This document shows, one piece after another, positions 46,007-56,072 of a stretch of DNA of 64,000 nt (its first letter is position 1; every line of letters starts with the position of its first letter). The DNA is from Azoarcus sp. Lineage in GTDB: Bacteria > Pseudomonadota > Gammaproteobacteria > Burkholderiales > Rhodocyclaceae. A model generated the notes under the pieces. That model searched no databases and was not told the origin of the DNA. It saw nothing but the letters and a program-made list of their open reading frames with translations. The DNA lies in NCBI GenBank assembly GCA_030656215.1, contig JAUSOD010000091.1:40356-104355 (forward strand), read 5' to 3'. The translations under genes were made by a program, and so were the position numbers.

Positions 46007-46453
46007 TCAGGAGCAGCGACCGACTCCGGTCCAGCCCAGTTCGCGCATCCACGGGCCTTCTCCGGCTTCCAGTGCTGTTCGTACATAGGGCACCATCGCA
46101 GCAGGCAGCCTGGCGCGCTCGAACCACTGCAGCTGATCGCACTTGTCCGGTTCGCGTAGTGTCGCCTCACCCACCCATTTCCGGGCCCGAACGAAAAAAT
46201 CGATCCGGTTGGTGTCCGACAGGCGATGCACCACGCCGAGCCACTCGAGGGCATCCGCCGCCACCTGCAACCCGGTTTCTTCCCACAACTCTCGTGCAGC
46301 GGCATGAAGCACCGACTCGCCGGGCTCCACATGCCCGCCCGGCAGGCTGTACAAGCCATCGAAAAACCCGGTGCCCGCCCGCCGCATCAGCAGGACACGC
46401 CCTGCCGCCTCGCACAGCACATGCACCCCGGTCGGGATCCCTGGATGACTCAT
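46007..46453 (-). CDS. Nudix hydrolase
   Basis: The 148-residue protein has a complete Nudix box (GGHVEPGESVLHAAARELWEETGL) within the usual alpha-beta-alpha fold. It hydrolyses a nucleoside diphosphate linked to another group, and its specificity cannot be read. It is last in the coaBC-dut-nudix operon, 6 bases after dut, which hints at a role in nucleotide clean-up. Confidence 0.92.
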   Translation of the reverse strand: MSHPGIPTGVHVLCEAAGRVLLMRRAGTGFFDGLYSLPGGHVEPGESVLHAAARELWEETGLQVAADALEWLGVVHRLSDTNRIDFFVRARKWVGEATLREPDKCDQLQWFERARLPAAMVPYVRTALEAGEGPWMRELGWTGVGRCS

Positions 46454-46459
46454 CCGCGT

Positions 46460-46909
46460 TCAGTGCTTCCCGGTACTGCCGAATCCACCAGCGCCACGTT
46501 CGCTGGCAGCGAAATCATCGACGATGTTGAACCCCGCCTGCAGCACCGGCACGATCACCAGCTGGGCAATGCGTTCCATTGGCTGGATGGTGAAGGCATC
46601 GCGACCGCGGTTCCATACCGACACGAAGATCTGCCCCTGATAGTCGGAGTCGATCAGGCCGACGAGATTGCCCAGTACGATGCCGTGCTTGTGCCCCAGC
46701 CCCGAACGCGGCAAGACCATCGCGGCCAGCCCGGGATCGGCCAGGTGAATGGCGAGTCCGCTGGGCACCAGCGTGGTCTCGCCCGCATGCAGCACCACCG
46801 GCGCATGCAGACAGGCCCTGAGATCGAGCCCGGCCGCGCCCGGCGTGGCATAGGCAGGGGGATGATCCTTGAGTCGCGGATCGAGTAACTTGACGTCAAT
46901 ACGATGCAT
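46460..46909 (-). CDS. dut: dUTP diphosphatase
   Basis: The ATG at 46909 gives 149 residues with the five dUTPase motifs, among them [47 protein letters not shown] and the glycine-rich C-terminus [10 protein letters not shown]. The homotrimeric enzyme converts dUTP to dUMP and keeps uracil out of DNA. coaBC lies just upstream and starts the operon. Confidence 0.97.
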   Translation of the reverse strand: MHRIDVKLLDPRLKDHPPAYATPGAAGLDLRACLHAPVVLHAGETTLVPSGLAIHLADPGLAAMVLPRSGLGHKHGIVLGNLVGLIDSDYQGQIFVSVWNRGRDAFTIQPMERIAQLVIVPVLQAGFNIVDDFAASERGAGGFGSTGKH

Positions 46910-46929
46910 GTTCTTTCCTCTCGGTTTCG

Positions 46930-48135
46930 TCAATGCGGTCCGGCAGCTGCGGCCGGCAGCAGCTTGGCCAGATGTTCGACAATCTGTCGGGCGATCTCCT
47001 GCTTGGGCGCACGCGGCAGCGGATGGCGACCTGCATCGTCATACAGGATGACGGTGTTGTCGTCGCCACCCAGGGCGTCCGCAACCAGGTTGCCCACCAG
47101 CATCGGCAGCTTCTTGTTCCGGCGCTTGCCCTCTGCATAGGCATCGAGCTCACGGCTCTCAGCCGCAAAGCCGACACAGAACGGCGCATCGGGACGCGCG
47201 GCCACCTCGGCCAGGATATCGGGATTGGGCGTCAATTCGATGGACATGGTCTCGCCCGACTTCTTGATCTTGTGCTCGGCCGTCAGCAGCGGGCGATAGT
47301 CTGCCACCGCAGCAACGCCGATGAAGACATCGGCCCCGGGCAGGGACTGCAGCACCACGGAGCGCATCTGCAACGCACTCTGTACGCCGATATGCCGCAC
47401 CCCGGCAGGCACGGGCAATGCCACCGGGCCACTCACCAGGGTCACCTCGGCACCAGCGCACGCGCAAGCGGCAGCAATTGCGTACCCCATCTTGCCTGAA
47501 CTGGTATTGGTGATCCCACGCACCGGGTCGATCGCCTCGAAGGTCGGGCCGGCAGTCATCACCACCTTGCGCCCCGCGAGCCGCTTGGGGGTAAAGAATG
47601 CGATCACCGCGTCGAGCACCTCTTCCGGCTCCAGCATCCGCCCCATCCCGACCTCACCACAGGCCTGATCGCCTGCAGCCGGCCCGACAACGCTCACCCC
47701 GTCACCCATGAGGGTATGGACATTACGCCGGGTCGCCGGATGCTCCCACATCTGCCGGTTCATCGCAGGCGCCACCAACAGCGGGCAATCCCGGGCCAGA
47801 CACAGAGTGGACAACAGATCATCGGACCGGCCCTGCGCGAGCCGTGCCAGAAAATCCGCGGACGCCGGCGCGACCAGCACCGCATCGGCATCGCGGCTGA
47901 GGTCGATGTGCGCCATGTTGTTATCCATGCGCGCATCCCACAGGTCGGACCACACCGGATTCCCCGACAGCGCCTGATAAGTCACCGCAGTCACGAAACG
48001 CGCACCACCTGCGGTGAGCACCACATGCACATCGGCGCCCGCCTTGCCCAGCAGCCGCACCAGCTCGGCCGCCTTGTAGGCCGCGACACCGCCTGTCACC
48101 CCGAGAACGAGTTTCCTGCCCTGCAGTTCATTCAT
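46930..48135 (-). CDS. coaBC: Bifunctional phosphopantothenoylcysteine decarboxylase/phosphopantothenate-cysteine ligase
   Basis: The 401-residue protein starts at the ATG at 48135. The N-terminal flavoprotein domain (CoaC) has [18 protein letters not shown], the catalytic histidine in [24 protein letters not shown] and PAMNRQMW. The C-terminal CoaB domain has [31 protein letters not shown] and ADYRP, ending with the lysine-rich KIKKSGE region. It performs two steps of coenzyme A synthesis. It shares a short divergent promoter region of about 47 bases with radC. Confidence 0.96.
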   Translation of the reverse strand: MNELQGRKLVLGVTGGVAAYKAAELVRLLGKAGADVHVVLTAGGARFVTAVTYQALSGNPVWSDLWDARMDNNMAHIDLSRDADAVLVAPASADFLARLAQGRSDDLLSTLCLARDCPLLVAPAMNRQMWEHPATRRNVHTLMGDGVSVVGPAAGDQACGEVGMGRMLEPEEVLDAVIAFFTPKRLAGRKVVMTAGPTFEAIDPVRGITNTSSGKMGYAIAAACACAGAEVTLVSGPVALPVPAGVRHIGVQSALQMRSVVLQSLPGADVFIGVAAVADYRPLLTAEHKIKKSGETMSIELTPNPDILAEVAARPDAPFCVGFAAESRELDAYAEGKRRNKKLPMLVGNLVADALGGDDNTVILYDDAGRHPLPRAPKQEIARQIVEHLAKLLPAAAAGPH

Positions 48136-48182
48136 GACATTCAGGTTAAAATAATAATCACATTGGAATAAACAGGATCGCC

Positions 48183-48860
48183 ATGGCAATCACCGACTGG
48201 CCCGAAAACGAGCGCCCTCGAGAAAAACTGCTGAGCAGTGGTGCGCACGCCCTGAGCGACGCCGAACTGCTCGCACTCTTTCTTCGCGTGGGCATCCGCG
48301 GTCACACCGCAGTGGACCTCGCTCGCAGCCTTATCACCCGTTTCGGCTCACTTACCCGCCTGTGCAATGCCAGCGCGGAGGACTTCGCCAGCGTTCCCGG
48401 CATGGGGCTGGCGAAGTATGCACAACTGCAGGCGGTGATGGAACTGGCACGCCGCGCGCTGACCGAACAAATGAGCGAACGCGACTTGTTCGACTCCCCC
48501 GCTTCGGTTCGTGACTGGCTGCAACTTCACCTTGGCCACCTGCCCCACGAAACCTTCTGCATCCTGCTACTGGACGCACGCAACCGCCTGATCGAGGCGG
48601 TCGACCTTTTCCGCGGCACCCTGACCCAGACCAGCGTGTATCCACGCGAGGTGGTTAAACTGGCACTCGCGCACAATGCCGCTGCGGTCATTCTCGCCCA
48701 CAACCACCCATCTGGCGCATCCGAACCGAGCAACGCCGACGAACTGCTCACGCGCACGCTGCGCGACGCCCTCAATCTGGTCGATGTCCGGGTCCTCGAC
48801 CACTTCATCGTCCCGGCCTGCGGCAGGCCGCTCTCGTTTGCCGAGCGCGGCCTGATTTAG
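48183..48860 (+). CDS. radC: RadC family protein (JAB/MPN domain)
   Basis: The 225-residue protein has the N-terminal helix-hairpin-helix region ([52 protein letters not shown]) and the C-terminal MPN+ metal site in [18 protein letters not shown]. The family is conserved and abundant, and its true role is unclear despite its name. It is complete and divergent from coaBC. Confidence 0.95.
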   Translation: MAITDWPENERPREKLLSSGAHALSDAELLALFLRVGIRGHTAVDLARSLITRFGSLTRLCNASAEDFASVPGMGLAKYAQLQAVMELARRALTEQMSERDLFDSPASVRDWLQLHLGHLPHETFCILLLDARNRLIEAVDLFRGTLTQTSVYPREVVKLALAHNAAAVILAHNHPSGASEPSNADELLTRTLRDALNLVDVRVLDHFIVPACGRPLSFAERGLI

Positions 48861-48914
48861 GCGGACTCCCGACCCACTGCTGGATACCCATATCTGCAAT
48901 AGGCATCAACACAC

Positions 48915-48944
48915 TTGCCTTACCCCGGGCTCATACGCTATCCT
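48915..48944 (+). promoter_or_regulatory. Candidate promoter of rpmB-rpmG
   Basis: TTGCCT (48915-48920), an 18-base spacer and TATCCT (48939-48944) form a sigma-70 type promoter about 40 bases before rpmB. Confidence 0.5.
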
Positions 48945-48981
48945 CCTTCGTTTTCGCAATCCGAATTCCCTGGAGCATTGT

Positions 48982-49218
48982 ATGGCTCGTGTCTGCCAAG
49001 TGACCGGTAAAGCACCGATGGTGGGAAACAACGTTTCCCACGCTAATAACAAAACCAAGCGTCGTTTCCTCCCGAACCTGCAAAACCGCCGGTTCTGGAG
49101 TGAATCCCAGAACCGCTGGATTCGCCTGCGCGTATCCAATGCTGGTCTGCGGACTATCGACAAGAAGGGCATCGACGTTGTCGTTGCCGAACTTCGTGCT
49201 CGCGGCGACAAACTCTAA
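48982..49218 (+). CDS. rpmB: 50S ribosomal protein L28
   Basis: The 78-residue protein is a full L28: [34 protein letters not shown] at the N-terminus and RIRLRVS-type sequence with [16 protein letters not shown] at the C-terminus. It binds 23S rRNA in the large subunit. rpmG follows 53 bases downstream in the usual order. Confidence 0.98.
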   Translation: MARVCQVTGKAPMVGNNVSHANNKTKRRFLPNLQNRRFWSESQNRWIRLRVSNAGLRTIDKKGIDVVVAELRARGDKL

Positions 49219-49271
49219 GCCCTGGCTTTAACCCTGCGGCCCTGGGCCGCACGAACTGAATGGAGATCGCC

Positions 49272-49439
49272 ATGGCAAAAGGCGGCCGCGAAAAGATCAA
49301 GCTGGAATCAACAGCCGGAACGGGTCATTTCTACACCACGTCCAAGAACAAGCGCACCACGCCGCAGAAGCTTGAATTCAACAAGTACGACCCCGTCGCG
49401 CGCAAGCACGTCGCGTACAAGGAAATCAAGCTGAAGTAA
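49272..49439 (+). CDS. rpmG: 50S ribosomal protein L33
   Basis: This 55-residue gene begins [13 protein letters not shown] and ends YKEIKLK. The [23 protein letters not shown] core is the L33 signature. It lacks the four zinc-binding cysteines, so it is the zinc-independent form. GGAGAT precedes the ATG at 49272. Confidence 0.97.
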   Translation: MAKGGREKIKLESTAGTGHFYTTSKNKRTTPQKLEFNKYDPVARKHVAYKEIKLK

Positions 49440-49537
49440 GCACCAGGCGAGCTCACGCTCGCCTGCTCCCGGTCTTCGATCGAGAGTCAGCCTGCTCCAG
49501 GCAACACGTTCCAAGCAACATATCCAAGCAACACACA

Positions 49538-49566
49538 AAGGCCACCCGACTACGGTGGCCTTTTGT
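49538..49566 (+). terminator. Rho-independent terminator of rpmB-rpmG
   Basis: AAGGCCACC and GGTGGCCTT form a stem with a 7-base loop followed by TTGTATTT. Just before it, TCCAAGCAACA is repeated at 49510-49520 and 49523-49533. Confidence 0.85.
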
Positions 49567-49612
49567 ATTTCAGCTGCTTGCTGCAGTCAAACTGCAGTGC
49601 AGCCCGGATTCA

Positions 49613-49816
49613 TCAAGCCCGCTGAATATTCGAGGCCTGCTTGCCCTTGGGGCCCTGCGTCACCTCGAAGGAAACCTTGTCGCCTTCCTTCAGGGTCTTG
49701 AAACCGCTCATGGTGATGGCGGAAAAATGCGCGAACAGATCTTCGCTGCCATCATCGGGGGTGATGAAACCAAAACCCTTGGAGTCGTTGAACCACTTAA
49801 CAGTGCCAGTTGCCAT
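49613..49816 (-). CDS. Cold-shock domain protein (CspA family)
   Basis: The 67-residue protein is one cold-shock domain, [18 protein letters not shown] ... DLFAHFSAI, with both RNP motifs (KGFGFI and DLFAHF). It binds single-stranded RNA or DNA as an RNA chaperone. Whether it is cold-induced cannot be told. The 385-bp space to clpS on the other side leaves room for the long leader typical of the family. Confidence 0.96.
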   Translation of the reverse strand: MATGTVKWFNDSKGFGFITPDDGSEDLFAHFSAITMSGFKTLKEGDKVSFEVTQGPKGKQASNIQRA

Positions 49817-50201
49817 ATTGCCTTAATCCTTCAAAGTGACTTGGTACAGTCCGGGGCCCTCCCGGACGGCGCATCGATCAGACATTCGGACCGCCAAACC
49901 GGAAGAAACCTGTCTTGAAACCGACAATCCATCAACCCGTTTGCGTTTCGGATGCACATGCGCGATGCACGGTTCGTTTTTTACGCACTTGTCCGCACAG
50001 CGTCAACGGTTAATTGACAGGAAAAAAGCGCTGCAACGCAGCAAATCAGGCGAAAACCTGCCGCAAACGTGGCACGTTTCTGGCTTCGTGAACGCTGCTA
50101 TCGCAGCACAAATGAAATTGGCGGGCCCCTTGACAAGCCCTTCGACGAACCCCACTTTAGTATCCAAGTAGTCAGTTGCACTCTGCTTCGAGTTGATTAG
50201 A
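49817..50201. other. Divergent intergenic region between the cold-shock gene and clpS
   Basis: This 385-bp stretch holds no credible gene. It must contain the promoter and 5' leader of the cold-shock gene on the minus strand and the promoter of clpS-clpA on the plus strand. Part of it is more AT-rich than the surroundings, but no confident -35/-10 pair or cold-shock box was identified. Confidence 0.4.
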
Positions 50202-50519
50202 ATGGCCCGTATGGCCACTCAGAAACAAGACGGATTCGTACTGGAATCGAAGCGGACGAGCACCCGTCCGCCTCCGCTCTACAAGGTGCTTCTGCTGAAC
50301 GACGATTTCACGCCGATGGATTTCGTGATCAGCGTTCTGCAGAAATATTTCGGCATGGACCGCGAACGTGCCACGCGGGTCATGCTCCAAGTCCACAGAG
50401 AGGGCATGGGGGTGTGTGGTGTCTTCCCCAGAGACATCGCATCGACCAAGGTGGAACAGGTTGTTTCCCACGCTCGACAGCACCAGCATCCGCTGGCATG
50501 CGTGATGGAGGAAAATTGA
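50202..50519 (+). CDS. clpS: ClpS adaptor protein
   Basis: The protein has 105 residues from the ATG at 50202; a second ATG at 50211 is an alternative. It has the ClpS core [24 protein letters not shown], with the N-end residue pocket, then [24 protein letters not shown] and the C-terminal [18 protein letters not shown]. It delivers N-degron substrates to ClpAP. clpA starts at the base after its stop, so the two are coupled. Confidence 0.96.
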   Translation: MARMATQKQDGFVLESKRTSTRPPPLYKVLLLNDDFTPMDFVISVLQKYFGMDRERATRVMLQVHREGMGVCGVFPRDIASTKVEQVVSHARQHQHPLACVMEEN

Positions 50520-52793
50520 ATGATCGCGCAAGAGCTTGAAGTCAGCCTGCACATGGCCTTTGTCGAAGCAAGACAGAAGCGTCATGAGTTCATTACGGTG
50601 GAGCACTTGCTGCTCGCACTACTTGATAACCCTTCTGCAGCAGAGGTACTTCGTGCCTGCGCCGCAAACATTGATGAGTTGCGTCGCGAATTGACCAACT
50701 TCATCGGTGAGCACACGCCCAAAGTCGAAGGGACCGACGAGATCGACACCCAGCCGACGCTTGGCTTCCAGCGCGTGATCCAGCGCGCGATCCTGCACGT
50801 TCAGTCATCGGGCAAGAAGGAAGTGACCGGTGCCAACGTGCTGGTGGCCATCTTTGGCGAGAAAGACTCCCATGCCGTCTATTTCCTCCAGCGGCAGAAC
50901 ATCTCGCGCCTCGATGTGGTGAATTTCATCTCCCACGGCATCGCCAAGGCGCCCCAGAGTGGTGCGGGCACCCCGAATCGCAGTGAACCCGAACACAACG
51001 AACAGGAGCAGGAAGAAAAGCAGGCTGGCGGGGCACTGGAGAACTACACCCAGAACCTCAACCAGCAGGTGCTGGTCGGCAAGATCGACCCGCTCATCGG
51101 CCGCGACCGCGAAGTCGAACGCGTTATCCAGACACTTTGCCGCCGGCGCAAGAACAACCCGCTGCTGGTCGGCGAGGCGGGCGTCGGCAAGACCGCCATC
51201 GCCGAAGGGCTTGCGCATCGCATCGTCGAGGGCCGCGTGCCGGAAATCCTCGAGAACGCCCAGGTCTACGCGCTCGACATGGGCGCCCTGTTGGCCGGCA
51301 CCAAGTACCGCGGCGACTTCGAGCAACGCCTCAAGGCAGTGCTCAAGCAACTGCTCGAGAACAAGGACGCGGTCCTGTTCATTGACGAGATTCACACCCT
51401 GATCGGCGCCGGTGCGGCGTCGGGCGGAACCCTGGACGCATCCAACCTGCTCAAGCCGGCGCTGTCTTCGGGCCAGTTGAAGTGCATCGGCGCCACCACC
51501 TACAACGAGTTCCGCCAGATTTTCGAGAAGGATCACGCGCTTTCGCGTCGGTTCCAGAAGATCGACGTGGTGGAGCCCTCGGTGGCTGAAACCGTGGAAA
51601 TTCTCAAGGGACTTAAGAGTCGCTTCGAGGAGCACCACGGAATCAAGTACTCCGCGTCCGCCCTGACCAGTGCAGCCGAGCTGTCGGCCAAGTACATCAA
51701 CGACCGGCACCTTCCGGACAAGGCAATCGACGTGATCGACGAAGCGGGCGCGGCACAACGCATCCTGCCGAAGTCGAAGCAGAAAAAAACGATCGGCAAG
51801 AACGAAATCGAGGAAATCGTCGCCCGCATTGCGCGCATTCCGCCGCGCACTGTGTCCAACGATGACAAAGCCTCGCTCAAGACCCTCGAGCGCGATCTGA
51901 AGAACGTGGTGTTCGGCCAGAACGCTGCGATCGATGCGCTGGCCAAGGCGATCAAGATGTCGCGCTCTGGTCTGGGTAATCCGCAGAAACCGATCGGATC
52001 CTTCCTGTTCTCGGGTCCGACCGGTGTCGGCAAGACCGAGGTCGCCCGTCAGCTCGCTTACACCCTGGGCATCGATCTGGTGCGCTTCGACATGTCGGAG
52101 TACATGGAACGCCATGCGGTCAGCCGGCTTATCGGCGCACCGCCGGGCTATGTCGGGTTCGACCAGGGCGGGCTGCTCACCGAGCAGATCACCAAGAAGC
52201 CGCACTGCGTACTGCTGCTGGACGAGATCGAAAAGGCGCATCCGGATATCTACAACATCCTGCTGCAAGTCATGGATCACGGCACGCTGACGGACAACAA
52301 TGGTCGACAGGCCGACTTCCGCAACGTGATTGTCATCATGACGACCAATGCCGGTGCCGAGACGATGCAGAAGTCGATCATCGGATTCTCGGCCAAGCGC
52401 GAGATGGGTGACGAGATGGCCGAGATCAAGCGTATGTTCTCGCCCGAGTTCCGCAACCGGCTGGATGCAACGATCTCGTTCAAGGCACTCGACAGCGAAA
52501 TCATCCTGCGCGTGGTGGACAAGTTCCTGATGCAGCTCGAAGCCCAACTCCACGAGAAGAAGGTGGAAGCCCATTTCACCGATCAACTCAAGGCCTGGCT
52601 GGCCGAGCAGGGTTTCGATCCGATGATGGGCGCGCGGCCGATGGCGCGCCTTATCCAGGACACGATTCGCTCAGCCCTTGCCGACGAGTTGCTGTTCGGT
52701 CGTCTGGCCAGCGGCGGCAAAGTCACCATCGACATCGACGAGACCGACAAGGTCAAGCTGGTATTCGACCAACCGGAAGTCGCCACCGTGTAA
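50520..52793 (+). CDS. clpA: ATP-dependent Clp protease ATP-binding subunit ClpA
   Basis: The 757-residue unfoldase has the N-terminal double-repeat domain ([30 protein letters not shown]), a linker of charged residues, and two AAA+ domains with Walker A motifs GEAGVGKT and GPTGVGKT, Walker B motifs LFIDEIHTL and LLLDEIEKA, and the C-terminal IGF-type loop region (IIGFSAKRE) used to dock ClpP. It unfolds proteins for degradation by ClpP. GGAGG at 50507 lies inside the clpS end. A terminator follows. Confidence 0.97.
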   Translation: MIAQELEVSLHMAFVEARQKRHEFITVEHLLLALLDNPSAAEVLRACAANIDELRRELTNFIGEHTPKVEGTDEIDTQPTLGFQRVIQRAILHVQSSGKKEVTGANVLVAIFGEKDSHAVYFLQRQNISRLDVVNFISHGIAKAPQSGAGTPNRSEPEHNEQEQEEKQAGGALENYTQNLNQQVLVGKIDPLIGRDREVERVIQTLCRRRKNNPLLVGEAGVGKTAIAEGLAHRIVEGRVPEILENAQVYALDMGALLAGTKYRGDFEQRLKAVLKQLLENKDAVLFIDEIHTLIGAGAASGGTLDASNLLKPALSSGQLKCIGATTYNEFRQIFEKDHALSRRFQKIDVVEPSVAETVEILKGLKSRFEEHHGIKYSASALTSAAELSAKYINDRHLPDKAIDVIDEAGAAQRILPKSKQKKTIGKNEIEEIVARIARIPPRTVSNDDKASLKTLERDLKNVVFGQNAAIDALAKAIKMSRSGLGNPQKPIGSFLFSGPTGVGKTEVARQLAYTLGIDLVRFDMSEYMERHAVSRLIGAPPGYVGFDQGGLLTEQITKKPHCVLLLDEIEKAHPDIYNILLQVMDHGTLTDNNGRQADFRNVIVIMTTNAGAETMQKSIIGFSAKREMGDEMAEIKRMFSPEFRNRLDATISFKALDSEIILRVVDKFLMQLEAQLHEKKVEAHFTDQLKAWLAEQGFDPMMGARPMARLIQDTIRSALADELLFGRLASGGKVTIDIDETDKVKLVFDQPEVATV

Positions 52794-52811
52794 GCTGGAA
52801 GCACTCAAGTC

Positions 52812-52838
52812 AAGCGGCCCTTCGGGGCCGCTTTTTTT
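52812..52838 (+). terminator. Rho-independent terminator of clpS-clpA
   Basis: AAGCGGCCC-TTCG-GGGCCGCTT is a 9-bp stem with a very stable TTCG loop and a following T7 run. Confidence 0.95.
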
Positions 52839-52948
52839 GTATACCCCGTTCAGGAACAACCCGCCCGCTGGTAAAAACCGGGAGCGCTCGTTTATGATCG
52901 CCGCCTACGCCGAACGTAGCCGCCCCATCCAATCCATGAGGAGTTTCC

Positions 52949-53428
52949 ATGAGCATACAGACAGCAGACCTTTGCGATGCCCACGAGGACAAGGTGAGCG
53001 TTGTCGCGCCCATGTTCCGCAGCTTCGGTGGCCGCCCCGCCTTCGGCGGTCCGATCAGCACCCTCAAGCTGTTCGAGGACAACTCACTCGTGCGCAAGGC
53101 CCTGGAATCGCCCGGCAACGACCGGGTTCTCGTCATTGACGCCGGCGGCTCAATGCGCTGCGCGGTAGTCGGCGACCAGTTGGCCGAACTCGGCGTGAAA
53201 AACGGATGGGCAGGAATCGTCGCTTACGGCTGCATCCGCGATTCGAAAGCAATCGGCCAGATGGACATCGGCGTGTTTGCGCTTGGCACCCATCCGAAGA
53301 AAACAGTGAAGCGCAACATCGGCGAGGTCGACATTACGGTGACATTCGGGGGAGTGAGCTTTGTCCCCGGGCACTACCTCTATGGCGACGAGGACGGTGT
53401 GATCGTCTCCGCCACGGCACTGTACTGA
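52949..53428 (+). CDS. RraA-family protein
   Basis: The 159-residue protein belongs to the RraA-like family: TADLCDAHEDKVSVVAPMFRSFGGRPAFGGPI, VLVIDAGGSMRCAVVGDQLAELGVKNGWAGIVAYGCIRDSKAI, and FGGVSFVPGHYLYGDEDGVIV. In E. coli RraA inhibits RNase E, while related proteins are oxaloacetate decarboxylase or HMG aldolases with the D-x20-R-D motif, which is present here as D-x-G-G and GCIRD. Either role is possible. It lies between clpA and aceA and is probably monocistronic. Confidence 0.9.
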   Translation: MSIQTADLCDAHEDKVSVVAPMFRSFGGRPAFGGPISTLKLFEDNSLVRKALESPGNDRVLVIDAGGSMRCAVVGDQLAELGVKNGWAGIVAYGCIRDSKAIGQMDIGVFALGTHPKKTVKRNIGEVDITVTFGGVSFVPGHYLYGDEDGVIVSATALY

Positions 53429-53777
53429 GATGCGCTTTGCGTCCGCTTCGGATCGAATTCCGGACGCAATCTGCACCATGGGATGCAGATTCCCTGTGCG
53501 TCGCAGCAGAGAACCTGCATCTTTTCATTTCACCAGTCTGTTTATCGTTTTACATTGCGAAATTAAAAATATAACGTACTGTTTAGTATAGAAAATATTT
53601 TTTCTTATGTCTTATATAAGACATATTGCTGCTGCGCGGAATGCCCCCTATACTGTTGCTCATCCGACGCGGCTTTCTCCCTCAAAGATGCGCCGGAAAA
53701 TTAATCGGTTGTGCCGATTCCTGATCCCGGCAAACCTTGCTTGCACTCCCCCCTTCTCAAACAGACAAGGAAGCATC
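53429..53777. other. Upstream control region of aceA
   Basis: This 349-bp stretch has no credible gene and is strongly AT-rich from about 53520 to 53650, unlike the rest of the window. It must hold the aceA promoter. It contains the 20-bp palindrome reported at 53606-53625. No confident -35/-10 pair was identified, but TATAGA and TATACT are present at about 53587 and 53650. Confidence 0.55.
53606..53625. promoter_or_regulatory. Perfect 20-bp palindrome upstream of aceA, candidate operator
   Basis: The half-site TATGTCTTAT is followed directly by its exact complement, with no spacer. It lies about 153 bases before the aceA ATG in AT-rich DNA. Its length and symmetry fit a dimeric winged-helix regulator such as a GntR-family protein, but the regulator is not named by the sequence. 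Confidence 0.55.
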
Positions 53778-55079
53778 ATGACCCTGACCCGCGAACAGCA
53801 AATTGCCGCCCTCGAAAAAGACTGGGCCGAGAACCCCCGCTGGAAAGGCATCAAGCGCGGTTACACCGCAGCTGAAATCGTCCGCCTGCGCGGATCATTC
53901 CCGGTTGAGTACACGCTGGCCCGTCGCGGCGCCGAGAAGCTGTGGGATCTGGTCAACAACCAGCCTTACGTAAACTGCCTGGGCGCCCTGACCGGCGGCC
54001 AGGCCATGCAGCAGGTCAAGGCCGGCATCAAGGCCATTTATCTGTCGGGCTGGCAAGTTGCTGCCGACAACAACGAATACGCCGCCATGTACCCGGATCA
54101 GTCCCTGTACCCGGTTGATTCCGTGCCGAAGGTGGTCGAGCGCATCAATAACGCCTTCACCCGCGCGGACGAAATCCAGTGGTCCAAGGGCACCAACCCG
54201 GGCGATGCGGGCTATATCGATTACCACGCACCGATCGTAGCCGACGCTGAAGCCGGTTTCGGCGGCGTGCTCAACGCTTTCGAACTGATGAAGGCCATGA
54301 TCCGCTCCGGCGCAGCCGGCGTGCATTGGGAAGACCAGCTGGCATCGGTCAAGAAGTGCGGCCACATGGGCGGCAAGGTGCTGGTGCCGACCACCGAAGC
54401 CGTGCAGAAGCTGATCGCTGCCCGTATGGCGGCCGACGTTTATGGCGTGCCGACCCTGGTGATCGCCCGTACCGATGCTGAAGCAGCAGACCTGCTGACC
54501 AGCGACTACGACGAGAACGACAAGCCCTTCCTGACCGGTGAGCGCACTGCCGAAGGCTTCTACAAGACCCACAAGGGTATTGACCAGGCCATCTCCCGCG
54601 CCATCGCCTACGCTCACTACGCCGACCTGGTGTGGTGCGAAACCGGCACGCCGGATCTGGAGTTCGCCCGCAAGTTCGCCGAAGCCGTGCATAAGGTCCA
54701 CCCGGGCAAGATGCTGGCCTACAACTGCTCGCCGTCGTTCAACTGGAAGAAGAACCTGGACGATGCCACCATCGCCAAGTTCCAGCGCGAACTCGGCGCG
54801 ATGGGCTACAAGTACCAGTTCATCACTTTGGCCGGCATCCACTCCATGTGGTACAACATGTTCGACCTGGCCCAGGACTATGTGGCCCGCGGCATGTCGG
54901 CCTACGTCGAGAAGGTTCAGGAGCCGGAATTCGCAGCTCGCGACCGTGGCTACAGCTTCGTCTCGCACCAGCAGGAAGTTGGCACCGGCTACTTCGACGA
55001 AGTGACCACCGTCATCCAGGGTGGCAAGTCGAGCGTGACCGCGCTGACCGGCTCGACCGAAGAAGAGCAGTTCCACTAA
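53778..55079 (+). CDS. aceA: Isocitrate lyase
   Basis: From the ATG at 53778 the protein has 433 residues, the length of the proteobacterial enzyme. It has the catalytic KKCGHMGGK (residues 192-200, C194), the magnesium-binding region [18 protein letters not shown], and [23 protein letters not shown] and CSPSFNW further on. It splits isocitrate into succinate and glyoxylate, the first step of the glyoxylate bypass. It is controlled together with icd and aceK at the level of flux, although the genes are 20 kb apart. A strong terminator follows. Confidence 0.98.
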   Translation: MTLTREQQIAALEKDWAENPRWKGIKRGYTAAEIVRLRGSFPVEYTLARRGAEKLWDLVNNQPYVNCLGALTGGQAMQQVKAGIKAIYLSGWQVAADNNEYAAMYPDQSLYPVDSVPKVVERINNAFTRADEIQWSKGTNPGDAGYIDYHAPIVADAEAGFGGVLNAFELMKAMIRSGAAGVHWEDQLASVKKCGHMGGKVLVPTTEAVQKLIAARMAADVYGVPTLVIARTDAEAADLLTSDYDENDKPFLTGERTAEGFYKTHKGIDQAISRAIAYAHYADLVWCETGTPDLEFARKFAEAVHKVHPGKMLAYNCSPSFNWKKNLDDATIAKFQRELGAMGYKYQFITLAGIHSMWYNMFDLAQDYVARGMSAYVEKVQEPEFAARDRGYSFVSHQQEVGTGYFDEVTTVIQGGKSSVTALTGSTEEEQFH

Positions 55080-55125
55080 TCTGACGAATCCCGGGGCGGC
55101 TTGAATGCTCCGGGCTCCAACGATA

Positions 55126-55169
55126 AGAAGCCGCCCGGAGGGATCAGCTCCGGGCGGCTTCTGTTTTTT
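55126..55169 (+). terminator. Rho-independent terminator of aceA
   Basis: A 15-bp perfect stem (AGAAGCCGCCCGGAG and its complement), a 7-base loop and GTTTTTT follow about 50 bases after the stop. Confidence 0.95.
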
Positions 55170-55314
55170 GCACGCTACGTTTTTTGCAGTGCATCCCACG
55201 CACTATCGGCAACCCCGCAAGGCGTGCTGCAGTGGGCCTGCCCGTGTGCGCCAAACTTGGGCAGTTACCGGCCTCAACGGCCGGCTTCATGCCGCAATCA
55301 AGCCGCTGTCAGTG

Positions 55315-55875
55315 TCAGCCGCGCCCCGGCCCCATGCCACCACCATCACGCATGCCGCCACCCATGCCACCGCGCTGCCCCTTGCCGTGCTCGCCCATGC
55401 CATGACGTCCCTGCATCTTGCTGAACTCGTCATCGAACACGGTCTTCTGCGCATCGGACAGCTTGCCGTAGAACGCCTCCACCGCCTTGCGCGTCTCGCC
55501 CATCTCGGCCTGACGCAGCTTGCTCATTTCCTCCATGCGCTGCATGCGCTCGATGGCGGTCTTCGGCATCTCCGCCTGACTGCGGGTTTCCATGTGTGTA
55601 GCCATCCGTTCGGCGCGCTCTTTCATTGTCCCCTTGAATGCATCCCAGTCCGGCTTCTGCGCCGGGGTCAGCGCCAGTGCCAGTTCAAGGCGCGCCAGGT
55701 GGACATCTGCACGCTGAGCCATCCTGGCCTTCATTTGCTCCGGCGCCATCTTGTGCCAGCCAGCCTTGCCGCCCTGCGGCCCATCGCAGTCACCGCCGCG
55801 GGCCATTACGGTGGTACCCAGGGCGCTGGAGGCAATCAGTGCAGCGGCAATCGAAGTCTTGATCCAGGTTTTCAT
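55315..55875 (-). CDS. Spy/CpxP-like periplasmic protein (LTxxQ family)
   Basis: The ATG at 55875 starts a 186-residue protein with a signal peptide (KTSIAAALIASSALGTTVMA). It has the LTxxQ motif (LALTPAQKPDWDAFKGTMKERAE) and a helical, charged middle region, which is the Spy/CpxP-type chaperone fold. The C-terminus is rich in glycine, methionine and histidine (HGMGEHGKGQRGGMGGGM), which may bind metal. It is divergent from a two-component system, as cpxP is from cpxRA, so that system probably controls it. Confidence 0.85.
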   Translation of the reverse strand: MKTWIKTSIAAALIASSALGTTVMARGGDCDGPQGGKAGWHKMAPEQMKARMAQRADVHLARLELALALTPAQKPDWDAFKGTMKERAERMATHMETRSQAEMPKTAIERMQRMEEMSKLRQAEMGETRKAVEAFYGKLSDAQKTVFDDEFSKMQGRHGMGEHGKGQRGGMGGGMRDGGGMGPGRG

Positions 55876-56072
55876 GGTGGTTCTCCTCGTTGATTCGTGT
55901 TGGTCATGCACCCAGACGTTTGGGCGACGGAGCCATTTGAACACCCGGATGTAAGCAGGACGTGTCCGCAGCAGGCCGTTTTGCAGTCTGATGTCTCCCG
56001 ACGCGGTCCAGATACGCTGGGATACAAAGCCACCATCCGACGGGCTTAAGATACAGCCCATGGAGAACCCAA

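Noticed and set aside
50805..52586. Minus-strand open frame of 593 residues antisense to clpA
   Set aside because: Shadow of clpA, which has two complete AAA+ domains.
53895..55199. Minus-strand open frame of 434 residues antisense to aceA
   Set aside because: Shadow of aceA; its upstream end lies inside the aceA terminator.
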